Shown here piece by piece: positions 10,958 through 21,779 of a stretch of DNA of 64,000 nucleotides. The notes under the pieces are model-generated. The model was not told the DNA's origin. It saw only the letters and a list, made by a program, of their open reading frames with translations, and ran no database searches. Location: positions 558,001 through 622,000 of the forward strand of contig JAOANU010000012.1 of NCBI GenBank assembly GCA_034387635.1, in the 5' to 3' direction. Positions within the stretch are counted from its first letter, which is position 1, and every line of letters begins with the position of its first letter. The translations under genes and the position numbers were made by a program. The DNA comes from Rhodosporidiobolus odoratus (lineage: Eukaryota > Basidiomycota > Microbotryomycetes > Sporidiobolales > Sporidiobolaceae).

Positions 10958-11700
10958 GATGAGGTTGAGGTGGGGAGGAGAACGAGAACGGCGAGATGAT
11001 GAGGATGGTTAAAATGAAATGGCTAGGCCGTGACAGTGAGAGCTTTGCGTATGAGTGTCGTCTGCTCTTCAGTTCGACTGGTCTAGCTGGCTCCCTTTCG
11101 CCGTGGCAAGATACGAGAGTACGATAAAGGAAGGAAAGTCGCGAGAAACGACTGCCACAGCCCTCACCATGAGTAGCGCGTATTGTAATGAAGTCTTTAT
11201 TTCTTGTCAAGACAGGAGCGAAGAGAGAGAGAGAGTGAGAAAGCACTGCGCAACGAGAAGAGAGAGAGAGGAAAAAGCAAACGAAAGAAGAAGAAAAAAA
11301 CACCCTCGTCAACGAGGGGAGCCTAGCAGACTGTAACGAAATAGGATTGGGAAGAGACGTGGGGGGACCGTGTAAAGACAAGTAGAGACGAAAAAGGAAG
11401 AGGGGGCGTTAAGCAAATAAGGACGAGAAACAGAAGAGAGCGGAAATCGAAGAAACGAGGAAGGAACCGGAAGAAGGTACAGCTTGTAGATGATGGAAAG
11501 GGAAAGATCTATATGTGTCTTGAGAGGAGATGAGAAGAGTCTGCAATGTGCGTCTGTAGAATCGAGTCTGGAAACGAGAAGAGAATACTGTTCTCCGCGA
11601 AAAGGTCGAAAAGTCGGAACGTCAGCCTCATCCGGTCACTCGAAGGAAGGTGAGGAATTCAACACACCTCCAACCATGCCATCAAACAGAATCATATACC
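10958..11700. other. Intergenic: PRP4 upstream region and REG1-like 3' UTR
   Basis: 743 bp, strongly purine-rich on the plus strand (GA-rich with GAGAGA runs at about 11221-11300). No open frame shows family resemblance. Both neighbours are on the minus strand, so this holds the PRP4 promoter and the 3' UTR of the REG1-like gene. Confidence 0.5.
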
Positions 11701-14700
11701 TCACTTGGCACTCCTGCCGCTTTGCCCCGCCTGGCCATGCCCGCTACCACCCAGACTTCCCCAGATCCCCTTGCTCAGAGCGCCCAACAAGTCCCTCGCC
11801 GTGCCTGCCACGTCCAATCCCCGTCCGACTCCTCCAGCCGCTCCCCCCAACGCATCGTCATCGTGCGCGTAATCAGGCTCGCTAGCAGAGGACGCGCGGC
11901 GATCGTTCTCGAAGGTCGGCCGCTCCCGCGAAGAAGATGAGCCACGAGCGGCACGGAGGAGAGAGCGGCGGGCGTAAGAGGAAGCGGAAGAGGTGCGCTT
12001 GAGGGAGAGGTCGTCCTCCCCAACTTGGCCTGCAGCGCCGAGAGCGCCAGGTGAAGAAGGCGGGGAGGTAGAAGACGTCGCTATGGGAGGAGAGGGGACC
12101 GCAGCCGTCTTGGCGACAGCAGGGGAAGAAGGGAGACCGTGGCCGTCTTCCGAGACTGAAGTGGAAGGGGAAGCATTGCGGAGTCGAGCAGCGGAAGGGT
12201 TACGAGCGTGTCCAAGATTGACGCGAGGATCAGCATTGGTCGAAGTGGAGGAGTGTGAGGCGAAGGAGGCGGAAGAGGGCGAAGCTGAGGAGGCGGATGA
12301 GGCAGAGGATGTCGACAGCGGCGGAGGTCGATCGCTGGCCTTCGGAGCTTCAGCAGCGTCTGTTGACCTCACTCCCCCTTCTTTTCGTTTCCGCTCAAGC
12401 TCAAGCTCTTCCTTCTCCTTCCTTGTCCGCTCCCGCTGCACCTTCTCCTGCTTCATCTTCGCGTCATCGTGCGCCGTCGGAAAGGCAGACCCAACATCCT
12501 CGACCATGGCATCGTCGTCGTCGTCGTCCACCGGCGGCGGTTTCGACGACCCGCTCCTGGACGGGCTCGGGAAGCCAGCAGAAATGGGTGAAGTGGGCGT
12601 CTGTCCCTGCCCGAACGAACCAAGAGAGCCCATCGAGTCTACCGACGACGACGTGACGATCCTGCCGAGGGAAGTGCTGGGATCGCTACCGCTGCCGCTG
12701 TTCGCATTAGGAATGCGAACCGTTCCGGCGTCTGAAGCCGGGCTTTCGCTGATCGACTCGGGGACGTCGGGCAGGAAACCCGATCCACCTCCAGTGCCAC
12801 GGGAGGAGCCGCTCATGACGGAACTGAGCGAGTCGTACGATCCGTTCCTGCCCATTCCTCGAGGTTGAATGGTGATGGGCTGAGCGGCGGCAGCGGCGGC
12901 GTTCGAAGAGGACGTGGAAGATGACGTTGCGGGAGAGCCGTAGGTTCCGCTGGCACCGAGCTGGAAAACGGAACCGGCGGCAGAGACGGGAGGGGAGTAG
13001 GAGGAATTGGGTGAGATCGAGCTGCTTGACCTGCGGTTCGCACTCGCTTCCCGCTCCAAACTGCTCGAACTTCCCCTACTCGCACTTCTTCCGCGCTCCT
13101 GTAGACCAGACCCGTCGTCCGAAGAGTTGTTGCGTTGGTTAGCAGGGCGGACGTGAGGCGGAATAGCGGTCGCGATCGCGCTGATGCCTCGAGGAGGGGA
13201 TGTCGAGGTGGCAAGGGATGAGGAGGAAGCGGTCGAAGAGGATGGGAATTGCGGTGCCGACTCTGCGGATGATTCGCGGGAGCGTCCGCCTTTCATGGCG
13301 CTTCGCTTGGGAGGCACTGCCTGGGCCGTGGTCGGTGAGTAGGGTCCACGGGAAGCGGATGAAGGGGAGGCGGGCGAAGTGGAAGAAGCAAGGGAGGGTT
13401 CAGCCGGCGACTGCGGCTGCGAGCCGGCAGGGTCGATCGGAGCATCAACACTCGGGTTGTAAGGGGAAGTGGGCGAGTAAGGGCCGTGCGCGAGGTAGGA
13501 GGAAGAAGAAGAATCGTCGACTGCTCCGCCGCGATAGTTGTTGTGCGAGCCGCCAACTAAGTGTGTTGAGCCATACTGCGCCATATCATACTCGTCGCCC
13601 ATTCCGCCCTCCGGTCCCGTTGACCCCGTAAAGTAATCAAACCCCATCGCATAGTCGTCGTCGTCCTCTGGATCCCACTGAGAGCGCATCGTCTGCGCCG
13701 AATAGTCATACATCGCCTGCTGGCCTGCCTGCTGCTGCTCCCGCCCGGCTGTAGTGAAATCCTCGACATGCTCGCCAAACGAGGTATCTGGCGGTGTAGA
13801 AGCCGCATCGTCGTACTCCTCGTCGGGGTCTGAGCTGAAGACCACAGCGGGAGAAGGCGCAGGATAGAGCTCGACGCTCTTCAAGGTGGTAGGACCGAGA
13901 CGGGCGATGGTGTGCGGCTCGACTTTGGGGAGTTGGCGGACGAACGAGTTGTGGCGTGGGCTGCGAGCGCCAAACGTGAGAACATCATCGTCGTCTTCAT
14001 CGCTCGAGCTGGGCGCCGTAGAGTACGACTTTTCTTCGGCCGAGTCGATGGCGATGCACTGCTCGACGCGGTGATTGAACGAGATGTGACGGTGGTCCCG
14101 CTTCTTCTGCGCCTTGTTGAAGAAAGTACCGGCGGCGGAGGAAGAATCGGATCCAGTACGTTCGGGAGAGGAGCTGCCTGGCGAGTGGAGGGGCGAGCCT
14201 CGCCTCGAGCCTTTGCGGTTTAGCGAGTTGAATCGTACGAGATGCGAGTCGCTGCGGGCGTGGTGGACCGAGATCGTTGCCTGGTCTTCGAAGTCCATGC
14301 CGAGCTGCTCGACCATTGGCGACGTGGGCTGATTCTGCGGCAAAAGCATGTCGCTGAGAGAGCGATACTTGAGAATCGGCTTCGTCTTGAACCCGGCTTT
14401 TGTCGAGTGCCTGCGCTGAAGCAGCGTCTGGCCTGCAACCGCTGCTGCTGCCGCTACCGGTGCGTCCTTCCGGACCTTGACGGGAGAAACAACCTTGTTC
14501 TCCTTGTCCTTCTCGGCCTTCATCGCCTTGACATCCGAAAGAGACCGCAAGGGTTCGAGGCCTAATCGCTCGCCGGCCGTCGCTTCTCGAGGCGGGGGTA
14601 CCGCTTCAACGGCGGTATGGAGAGGTCCATATAGCCATGTCACGTCGCTATCCTTGAGCCTGTAACGAAGAACGGTCGCAACAGCCGGTCCCGAGTTAGA

Positions 14701-15223
14701 CAGCCTTTTCCGATCGGGAAAAGGATAGCTTCCACAAAGGTAAAGAAGCGCACCAGTTGAGCGTCTCTGGGCTGACCGTCTTGAGATTCCCGCGCTGCTT
14801 TGCCCAGGTCCTCCACGATGCGTTCTCAAGCCGAACACCGTTGGCAATCTCCGCCTTGTGCCTAGTCATGGCTTTCCACGAAGTCCAGACGTCGTCCTCG
14901 GCCCAGTCGTGCGAGAGGTAGTCGACGCAGATCGAGGGCAGGCGGGTGGTGACCTCGGAATCGTCGGGAAGAGGCCCGCCATTGACGGCGGCAGGAACCA
15001 TGGCAACATTGTAGGGATAAGCGGGTACGAGGCTGTGGTGCATGCCAGTAGGAGTCGAGGGCTCAGAAGCATTGCCCGACGAGGTGGAGGCGGGAGAGGG
15101 AGGTGACAGGATCGGGAGAGCGTCGTCTGGGGCCAGAACGGGAGAGCCGAGTAGAGGAGGGGTGACCAAGGGTGCCGAACTCGAGGGGAGGCTCGGGAGG
15201 GGAGACGAGAGTACTCCAGCCAT
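11701..15223 (-). CDS. REG1: REG1-like regulatory subunit of protein phosphatase 1 (DUF1752 type)
   Basis: Two exons, 15223-14754 and 14659-11701, give about 1142 aa; the junction reads SPETLNW|LKDSDVTWLYGP. Residues about 85-170 form the conserved REG1-type block (SICVDYLSHDWAEDDVW, ARLENASWRTWAK-like, LKTVSPETLNW, DVTWLYGPL). Further down, RHISFNHRVEQCIAID matches the conserved PP1-docking region of Reg1 proteins and includes an RVxF-like R-H-I-S-F. The rest is long, disordered and very rich in Ser, Pro, Gly and Ala, with acidic patches. In yeast Reg1 brings Glc7 to Snf1 and maintains glucose repression; a similar nutrient-signalling role is inferred. REG2 or another PP1 regulator of this family cannot be excluded. 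Confidence 0.8.
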
Positions 15224-17074
15224 GGTAGGCTATCGAGTGGCGCAGTCGAGTAGGCAGAAAGTGACGGAGGAGTGAGGAAATGGATTTGCGGAGATGAGAG
15301 CGAGGACGGGGTTGAGGGGACCGATGAGTGGTGGCGGGGAGGAGTTATCGATCGTCCAGCGGGGTTGGTGGTGTGTGATACGGAGTAGCTGAGTGCGGTG
15401 GATGTGTCTGCGGATGAGGTATCGCCAGAGCAAGTGAGAGTTTGGCAATAAGGGGCAGGAAGGGTGGGCAAGCGGAATCGAGGTCAGCCGGGCGGAAGGT
15501 ACAGTACAGTATTTTCTGGCGACAAGCCACAATGCAAGCAGGGTTGGCTGACCTGCCTTGTGAGTGTGGTTGCTGCTGTTCTACTTGTCGGTGTACACTG
15601 GCAGCTGCGGAGGAGAGGGTGCCGTCAAGGCCAAGTCGACCGTTCGATGGAGACCGGACCGCTAACTGGCCTGGCCAGCCTCGCCTCTCTTTCCTCGCTT
15701 AGGAACGACTCCCTCACTCACTCGCACCTGCTCACGTCCTCCCTTCCTACCCGAACCAGCTGCGCGCCCTTCGTCTCCCCTTGCCTCTCGTGCTACTTCA
15801 CCTTCCTTTCCCTCAGACCCTTGGTACAACCCCTTCGCCTCAAGTCTCTCCGCAGGTCTCGTTCAGTAACACCTCATCAACCTAGTCTCACCCTTGGCGT
15901 CATGGCTGTGCTCCTTCGGGCTGCATCGCATCGTCTGCTCCTCCGGCTTGTATCCCTGCATCCATACCTGGCTGGCCATCTCTTGTCCTGCTGCACACGC
16001 AATGCACTGACTGGATCAGCACGCGTGGCTGGACTGGGCGCTCGCCGGCCGCCGGTACTACTCTCGAGGCGGAGCAGCAATGTTGCGTGCACTTTTCTCT
16101 ACTTTTCATCTTGCCGCGGTTCTGTGTTTCCCATTCTTCCCATCGCTAGCAGGTATACCGTGCAACCAGCTGCAGCACACATGCCGCGCTTGAACGCCTC
16201 ACCGCGACAAGCTGCGTAGATCTCGCTGCCCGCGCCGGTTTTCACACGTACAGCTCAAGTAGCCCTTGCTGGCCAAGTGACAACCTGCTCCGCTCACATC
16301 TCCTACTTAGTCATGGCTGTAAGCATGTATCGCACGGATTCCGTCGCTCCGCAGCTGTGCGTACCCGCGGTACCCTGGGGCGAATCCTTTCCAGGAGAAA
16401 TCCATCGCCTGCCTTCCACGTATCGCTTTGCGCTGGCTTGCTAGGGGTAGCGGCGAGGTACACCTCAAACCTATGCGACGGAGGCTAAGACAAGGGGATG
16501 AATCGGGTCGAGCCAGCTGCTGCTGTCATACTTGTCTTTTCTTGCTTGCGAAGGTCTCGTTTTCCTCCTCTTTCATCCCCATACATTGAAACCCCTGCCC
16601 GATGAGGTCACAACACACTTTAGCTGCCCGACGAGGTCACAACACACTTTAGCTGCTTCCCGTCCACCGATGACTGCAAAGGTGGTGCAAAACATGAGCG
16701 AGCAGTGAACCTGGCTCTTTTCCTCGTCGCGGGTGGAGCTGCAAAGTACCCTCGTTCCTCTCCTCGTCGCGCTTCGGTCGCGGACAGGAGGTGAGCTATT
16801 GAGAGAGCACGGCTCTACGTAGCGTGTGCCTGTCCTGTACAATGTGGAGTACACAGAGAACGACCTTCGCGATTGGTACCTCGACCCAAGCTCGCTTGTT
16901 CCATCCACGCCTCGCACCCTCGAACGTCGTGTGACAAGCTACCAAAGCGACAGCAAGGTTCGAGCTTCAGTCAATCATTGCCTAGACCCTTCCGCATTCG
17001 TCCTCCCGCTCTAGCCCCGGCCATCAGCTCGTGCAACTCGTTCTCCCCCCTCACCCCGCCACAACTAGCTCAAG
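15224..17074. other. 1.85-kb divergent intergenic region (REG1-like / MAK16)
   Basis: The longest gene-free stretch in the window, between divergent genes. Small open frames occur on both strands, but none has convincing codon use, splice context or family motifs. It contains a perfect-looking 29-bp tandem duplication (16595-16652). A long regulatory region for the REG1-like gene, with a long 5' leader, is the simplest reading. Confidence 0.45.
16595..16652. repeat. 29-bp tandem duplication
   Basis: Two adjacent 29-bp units (16595-16623 and 16624-16652), followed by the first 4 bp of a third, differing at one position (GATGAGG versus GACGAGG). Each unit contains a GAGGTCAC core. It lies about 420 bp upstream of the MAK16 start codon and could be a duplicated factor-binding site, which is inference only. 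Confidence 0.9.
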
Positions 17075-18638
17075 ATGCAGGCAGACGACGTTATCTGGTG
17101 CGTAAGCTCTTACCATGTCGTACCGCTGGGCAGCGCGAGCTGAAGAGCCACTTGTCGTGCTGTTCAGGGATATCATCAACCGTCAACATTGTTCTTACAA
17201 GATCAAGTGCGTCTCTAGCTGTTCTTGTACGCCTAGCGTGCCAGGCTGACAGCGTCTTCGGCTGTGCAGAACTGTCACGCAGAACTTCTGCCGGAATGAG
17301 TACAACGTCAACGGACTCTGCTCGAGGCAGTCTTGTCCCCTTGCCAACAGTCGATATGCTACAGTGAGGGAATCTCAGGGCACGTTGTGCTTCCTTCCAC
17401 TCTTGCCACAGGGCAGGCGGAAGCTGACCCCCGAGGACGAGCAGGAACGGTTTACATCTACATGAAGACGATTGAAAGGGCGCATTTGCCGAGTAAGATG
17501 TGGGAGCGGGTACGGCTGAGTGGGAACTACGCCAAGGCATTGCAGCAGGTGCGCGCAGTCCGCCCTACCATGTCGCCTTCATGTGCTCATCATTCGGCCC
17601 ACTGCTTTCCTTTCTGCCGCCTGTCTACTTTTCCGCCTTTTTTTCGTTGCGGATGTCAACGGCGACAGATTGATCAACACCTCATCTACTGGCCCGACTT
17701 CCTCATTCACAAGTGCAAACAGCGTCTTACCAAAATCACCCAGTACTTGATCAAAATGAAGAAGCTAAAAATGAAGGAAGCGTGCGTTGCCCTCACGTGC
17801 CCTTGCCTTCATTGCCTTTACTAACTCTGCGCCCTTTTTCGCTGCACGTAGCCCGCAAATGGTCGCCATCAAGAAGAAGACTGAACGTCGCGAATCCGCT
17901 CGCGAAGCCAAAGCCCTGTCGGCCGCCCGCCTCGAGAAATCTCTCGAACGCGAACTGATCGCGCGTCTCAAGTCTCGAGCCTACGGCGACGCTCCGCTCA
18001 ACGTCAACGAAGAAGTGTGGCAAGCTGTCTTGAATCGGGAGAACGAGGTCGAGGCGCAGAAGGAGTTGGAGGAGTTGGGAATGGAGAGTGATGAGGAGAC
18101 GGATTCGGAGGATGAGGTTGAGGGAGAGTATGAGGATGGGGATGAGGACAGGGAGTTCGTCAGTGACTTTGATGAGAGTGATGTTGAGGATATGGAGGGT
18201 TACGAGGAGGGAGACGTGCGCTCTTTCTTCATCTTCGCTCCTTCCTGCCTCTTTCATCATCAACCTCGGCCGACTCACCTTTGCTTCTTCCGTTGCAGTT
18301 CTCCGAAGGCGAATTTGGCTCCGAAGAGGAAGACGGAAGCGAGGATGACGAGAGTTCAGAGGAAGAAGAGGAGGAACCCAAGAAGGGCAAGCGGAAAGCA
18401 GCGGCAGAAGGCAAGAAGCAGGCACCGAAAGCGAAGAAGCCGAGGAGTGCGCATCTTTCCCTTTCCAGTTTACCATCCACCTTCGTCTGCGCTGTTCTCG
18501 CCTGGTCTCCTGATAGTCGAAGAATGGTGGGCGTCGTCACTGACGATACTGATCTCGCTCGCAGAGGGTCCCCGCGTCGAAGTCGAGTACGAGCAAGAAA
18601 CCGAGACTCTCTCTCGGGAACAGATGGACGCGTGGTAG
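17075..18638 (+). CDS. MAK16: MAK16, 60S ribosomal subunit biogenesis factor
   Basis: Eight exons: 17075-17097, 17168-17206, 17270-17379, 17445-17548, 17669-17781, 17852-18215, 18299-18446 and 18565-18638. They total 975 nt and 324 aa with all phases consistent. The protein has the Mak16 N-terminus ([38 protein letters not shown]), [50 protein letters not shown], the basic helix [16 protein letters not shown], and the ending [14 protein letters not shown] Glu/Asp-rich tail and a Lys-rich NLS region follow. Mak16 is a nucleolar protein of early pre-60S particles that binds Rpf1 and is needed for 27S pre-rRNA processing. Exon 3/4 is best joined by a GC-AG intron. Confidence 0.93.
17380..17444 (+). 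other. Probable GC-AG intron in MAK16
   Basis: A 65-nt intron with a GCACGT donor and GAGCAG acceptor, with GCTGAC about 20 nt before the acceptor as in neighbouring introns. It joins YATVRESQG to [13 protein letters not shown], which agrees with the MAK16 family. The only nearby GT donor (GTGAGG at 17364) would replace VRESQG with an unrelated insert. Confidence 0.7.
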
Positions 18639-18996
18639 AATCCCGCTACTGCATTCCCCTTATCTTTCTTCCGCTGTACCGCTTGGTCGCAGCGCGGTTG
18701 CATCGCAGAGTCCGTGTTGTATCTCTCACTTGCCTGCTTCTCGACACGTCTCCTTCACGAGCCTGCCTGAAAGCTGCGGATCTCCTGGGAAAATCACAGC
18801 ATGAGGTGGGCGAGAAGAAAAGTCCTACGAGTTGCGGTTGCGAATGTACGAAAGATCAGACTAGGCGTTATGACAACAACAGCTCCTACCGTAACCCTTT
18901 ATACTTCGGACGTTTCCCTTCTTGCTTTGGCATGTTTCGTATTCCGCCCGTGACTATCACACCCTTCGGTGAGCCTTTCCTCGCGCCGCATGAGGC
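18639..18996. other. Intergenic between convergent MAK16 and HUA1-like genes
   Basis: 358 bp between two gene ends. No coding signal was recognised; it should contain both 3' UTRs. Confidence 0.5.
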
Positions 18997-20602
18997 CTAG
19001 GGGAAGACCCTCCCTGCACCTCCGCATGAATCGCAAGTGACCTGAGAGATGCACAATGATCAGCGCGCTATACTGCACGAAGGGCCCTTCCAAGAAGCAA
19101 TGAGAACAGAAACGCACCTCGTCAAAGATCAACGGACCCATCATGAGACCGTCTCCTCCGCACCTCCTACAAAGCACTCCGCCTGAAGAAAACGATTCAG
19201 TCCGTCATACATAAGATTGGACGAGATAGTAGAATGACCCAAGGGAGAAGGCGGAGAGAAGCGGACGTCAGCCGTCGGATGTGCAGGGACAGAGAAGTGA
19301 AGCTTGAAAGACTTACCCATCCTGGGATCACCGGGTCTCACCACAATCGCTCCGGGTTGTGTGGGCATATGGAATCCCCTTGGACCCGTAAAGGTTACCG
19401 TCGGTCGAGTCGCCGTCGAAGGTGTCTGAAGCAACCGTAAGGGGCGCTGGTAATTTGATGCGACGGCTGAGTGGGGCGTATCGCGCAAGGAGAGGGAGAG
19501 GGCGGGGGTGAAGGGGCGGGAGTGTTTCTGCCAGCACTGAATGGAGAGGTACGCGAGTTAAAGAATGGAGAAAAGACGGAGGGAGAAGAAAGACGGAGGG
19601 AGAAGAAAGCAGACGCACCTTGCGACATGGGTGATTGGGGTCGTCGCCTCGGTAGCTGAGGTAAGAGGATAAGAAGTACGCATGAAGTATGAGTTCGGAG
19701 GCGCAATGCTCGAAAGGTTGATGGCTGTCACGCACCCCGAATAGACATCAAACGGCTTGTAACCCGTATTTGAGCACTTCGGGCACATCTTTTGGCCAGG
19801 CTGTTTCCGTGGGTACAAGTTAGTCTCTCAGGTCACAGCTCAGAGCTGGAGGCGAACAAGGCGCACGGGGTAGACAAGCATCCTCCCTCCATTCAGGTAT
19901 GCTTGCCCCGGCGTGGGTTGTGTTGTCGGCTCGTAATAGCTTGACCGGTCCCGCTCGGGAGGAGGAGCGGCGGGTGGACCGTTATATAATGCGCCTGAGG
20001 AGGAATGTGGTGCAGAAGCATGGGCGGTGATGGAAGGGTGGTGCGGAGGAGGACCTGGCGGAGAGGCGTAAGGTGAAGAATTCGAAGGGTGATAGGGGGA
20101 AGTATGTAGCGGACGGAGGTAAGGACCCTCAGAGAAGCCAGTTTGTGCAGGAGTCTGGGGCAGGATTGGATCTCGTAAGCAATACGAAGTCCACAGGAAA
20201 AAGAAAGGTGTGTCTTACCAAGTTGGCACCGTTCCAGAAGGGGAACTGAGGAGGACCAAGGCCGGTCGCCTGTGGAGATACTGGAGGGAGCGGTCCATGA
20301 GGGTAAGGGGATATCAGAGGGGCGGCGGGAGGGTGAGGCGGAGCTGCGATTGCGGGTTGAGGTTGATGCTGCGGCGGGGGACCGGGAGGAGGTTGAAAGG
20401 GCCTAGTCGGACCGCATTCGAGTGTTTGCTCTACTGGTGCGGGTGTTGGCTCGTAGGCGGGCTGCGAGTGAGAGGGACGTTAGCCAAGTCTGGAGAAGAG
20501 GAGAGGGAAAGGACTGACGGGAGGTTCATCCGGTAGAGCTTCTGTTGATGCCGCAGTCGGTCTACGCGGCAGTGGAGGTGGAAGTGAAGCCGCGGCAGCC
20601 AT
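18997..20602 (-). CDS. HUA1: HUA1-like proline-rich zinc-ribbon adaptor protein
   Basis: Starts MAAAASLPPPLPRRPTAAST and runs through a Pro-rich first half (GPPPQHQPQPAIAAPPHPP, PYPHGPLPPVSP) with many PxxP sites. The second half has Cys-pair motifs spread over several small exons: KMCPKCSNTGYKPFDVYSG, HPCRKCWQKHSRPF, GDPRMGGVLCRRCGGDGLM, GPLIFDE and VTCDSCGGAGRVFP, ending at TAG 18997-18999. This matches yeast Hua1, a cytoplasmic zinc-ribbon protein linked to actin patches and Rsp5/ubiquitin sorting. Exon borders were placed from GTGCGT/GTAAGT donors and CAG acceptors. The role is inferred from family resemblance. It is divergent from PET117 across about 220 bp. Confidence 0.78.
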
Positions 20603-20825
20603 AACGTTGTGGTGCCTCGTGCGAGAGAAGCGAAAAAGTGCAGCCGATAAAGAGTTTCATCTCTTTCCGGCATTTACTCGCAAACAACACCTCCGGAACA
20701 TTCATCCGGGACGCAAGCATCAATCGAAACTAGGTATTGACCGCCCCGCCCCACTTCGACCACTTTCCACCCAGTCCTCGTCGATCTCTCTTTCTCATCA
20801 GCACCGCCGTCTGCAAGTTACCTAG
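20603..20825. promoter_or_regulatory. Divergent promoter region HUA1-like / PET117
   Basis: 223 bp between divergent start codons, so it must hold both promoters. No TATA box or known operator was identified by eye. Confidence 0.5.
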
Positions 20826-21264
20826 ATGAGCCGCACAGCCAAAGTACTCTTCGGCGCCAGCGTTCTCTTCGCCGGTGTGTCCATATGGGGTGTTCACATG
20901 ATCCAGGTTCGCGAACGAGAGGTGCGTTAGCCGTCCTTGTCCTTCCTCGCTCTTCTCCCTTTGCTGCCGAGCATCGCTGACCGTCGTCTTTTCCCCTGTC
21001 TTGCTTCGCCGACGTGATCTATGACCCTGCCTATAACCGGCACAGACCATGTTCGCCGGCGTCCTGCGGGACGAAGCTCGTCTGTCAGCAAAACGAGCCC
21101 AAAAAGCCCGCGAACTTGAATTCGAAGATCAGGCGCGGAAACGGGCATACTTGGAAAGCATGCAGGCCGTCAGCAACCCCGTCGCGGTACCGCCAAGAGT
21201 GGACGAAGTACCCACCAGTGCTGAGGGAATGGACTTTGGTTGTAAGACATGCGAGAAGCCATGA
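20826..21264 (+). CDS. PET117: Cytochrome c oxidase assembly protein PET117
   Basis: Exons 20826-20921 and 21046-21264 give 104 aa, the usual size. The N-terminus MSRTAKVLFGASVLFAGVSI forms a single membrane segment/mitochondrial anchor, and GVHMIQVRERETMFAGVLRD matches the conserved PET117 signature across the splice junction (ERE|TMFAG). A coiled, charged segment follows (ARLSAKRAQKARELEFEDQA). PET117 acts in the mitochondrial inner membrane and links heme A synthase (COX15) to COX assembly. The C-terminal tail with CKTCEKP is longer than in yeast and of unknown importance. Confidence 0.88.
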
Positions 21265-21779
21265 TGGGAGCAGGGGAAGTATAATCTTGGGTGCGCATAT
21301 CCTTCTGGTGTGTCATCAACCCGGACTGACCTCGATTATTTTGCGTAGCAGGCTCTGCTGATCCGGGGAAGTGCTCGCTGGCATAGCAGGGAGGGTTTTC
21401 TATTGTGTATGTTTGCTTTCAGGCCGCCCTGCTCCCGGCCGCCCGTCGTCGCCGCACACCAGTGTATCTCACTCCACAAGGTGCCACGCTGACCTACTCG
21501 GCTTGACAGACTATGACTTGTTCTCAATCGCATCTCATCTCGAACTTCGAAGCCTGCGGACCAGCTTGCCAGCGTTTGCTATCTCGCCGCTGCAGTCCAC
21601 GCGACCCCGGCACATCGTACACCATCAGACAAAGCTCGCTCTGCTGGCTTCCTTCTCGAGCCTTGCTACACTGTTTTTCTTGCCTCACCTCTTGTCTTTC
21701 CGCCTTCAGTCACACGCGTCGGCGTGGCTCCGAGCTCCTTCAGTCCAGTCTTACATGCTATCCAGTCTTGCAACATTTT
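21265..21779. other. Intergenic between convergent PET117 and GH16 genes
   Basis: 515 bp between convergent gene ends. Open frames read through but show no family motif, and I see no RNA gene. Confidence 0.45.

Noticed and set aside
11993..12868. Long plus-strand open frame antisense to the REG1-like gene
   Set aside because: It mirrors the Ser-rich repeats of the opposite strand (Glu/Ser runs) and shows no start context or family resemblance.
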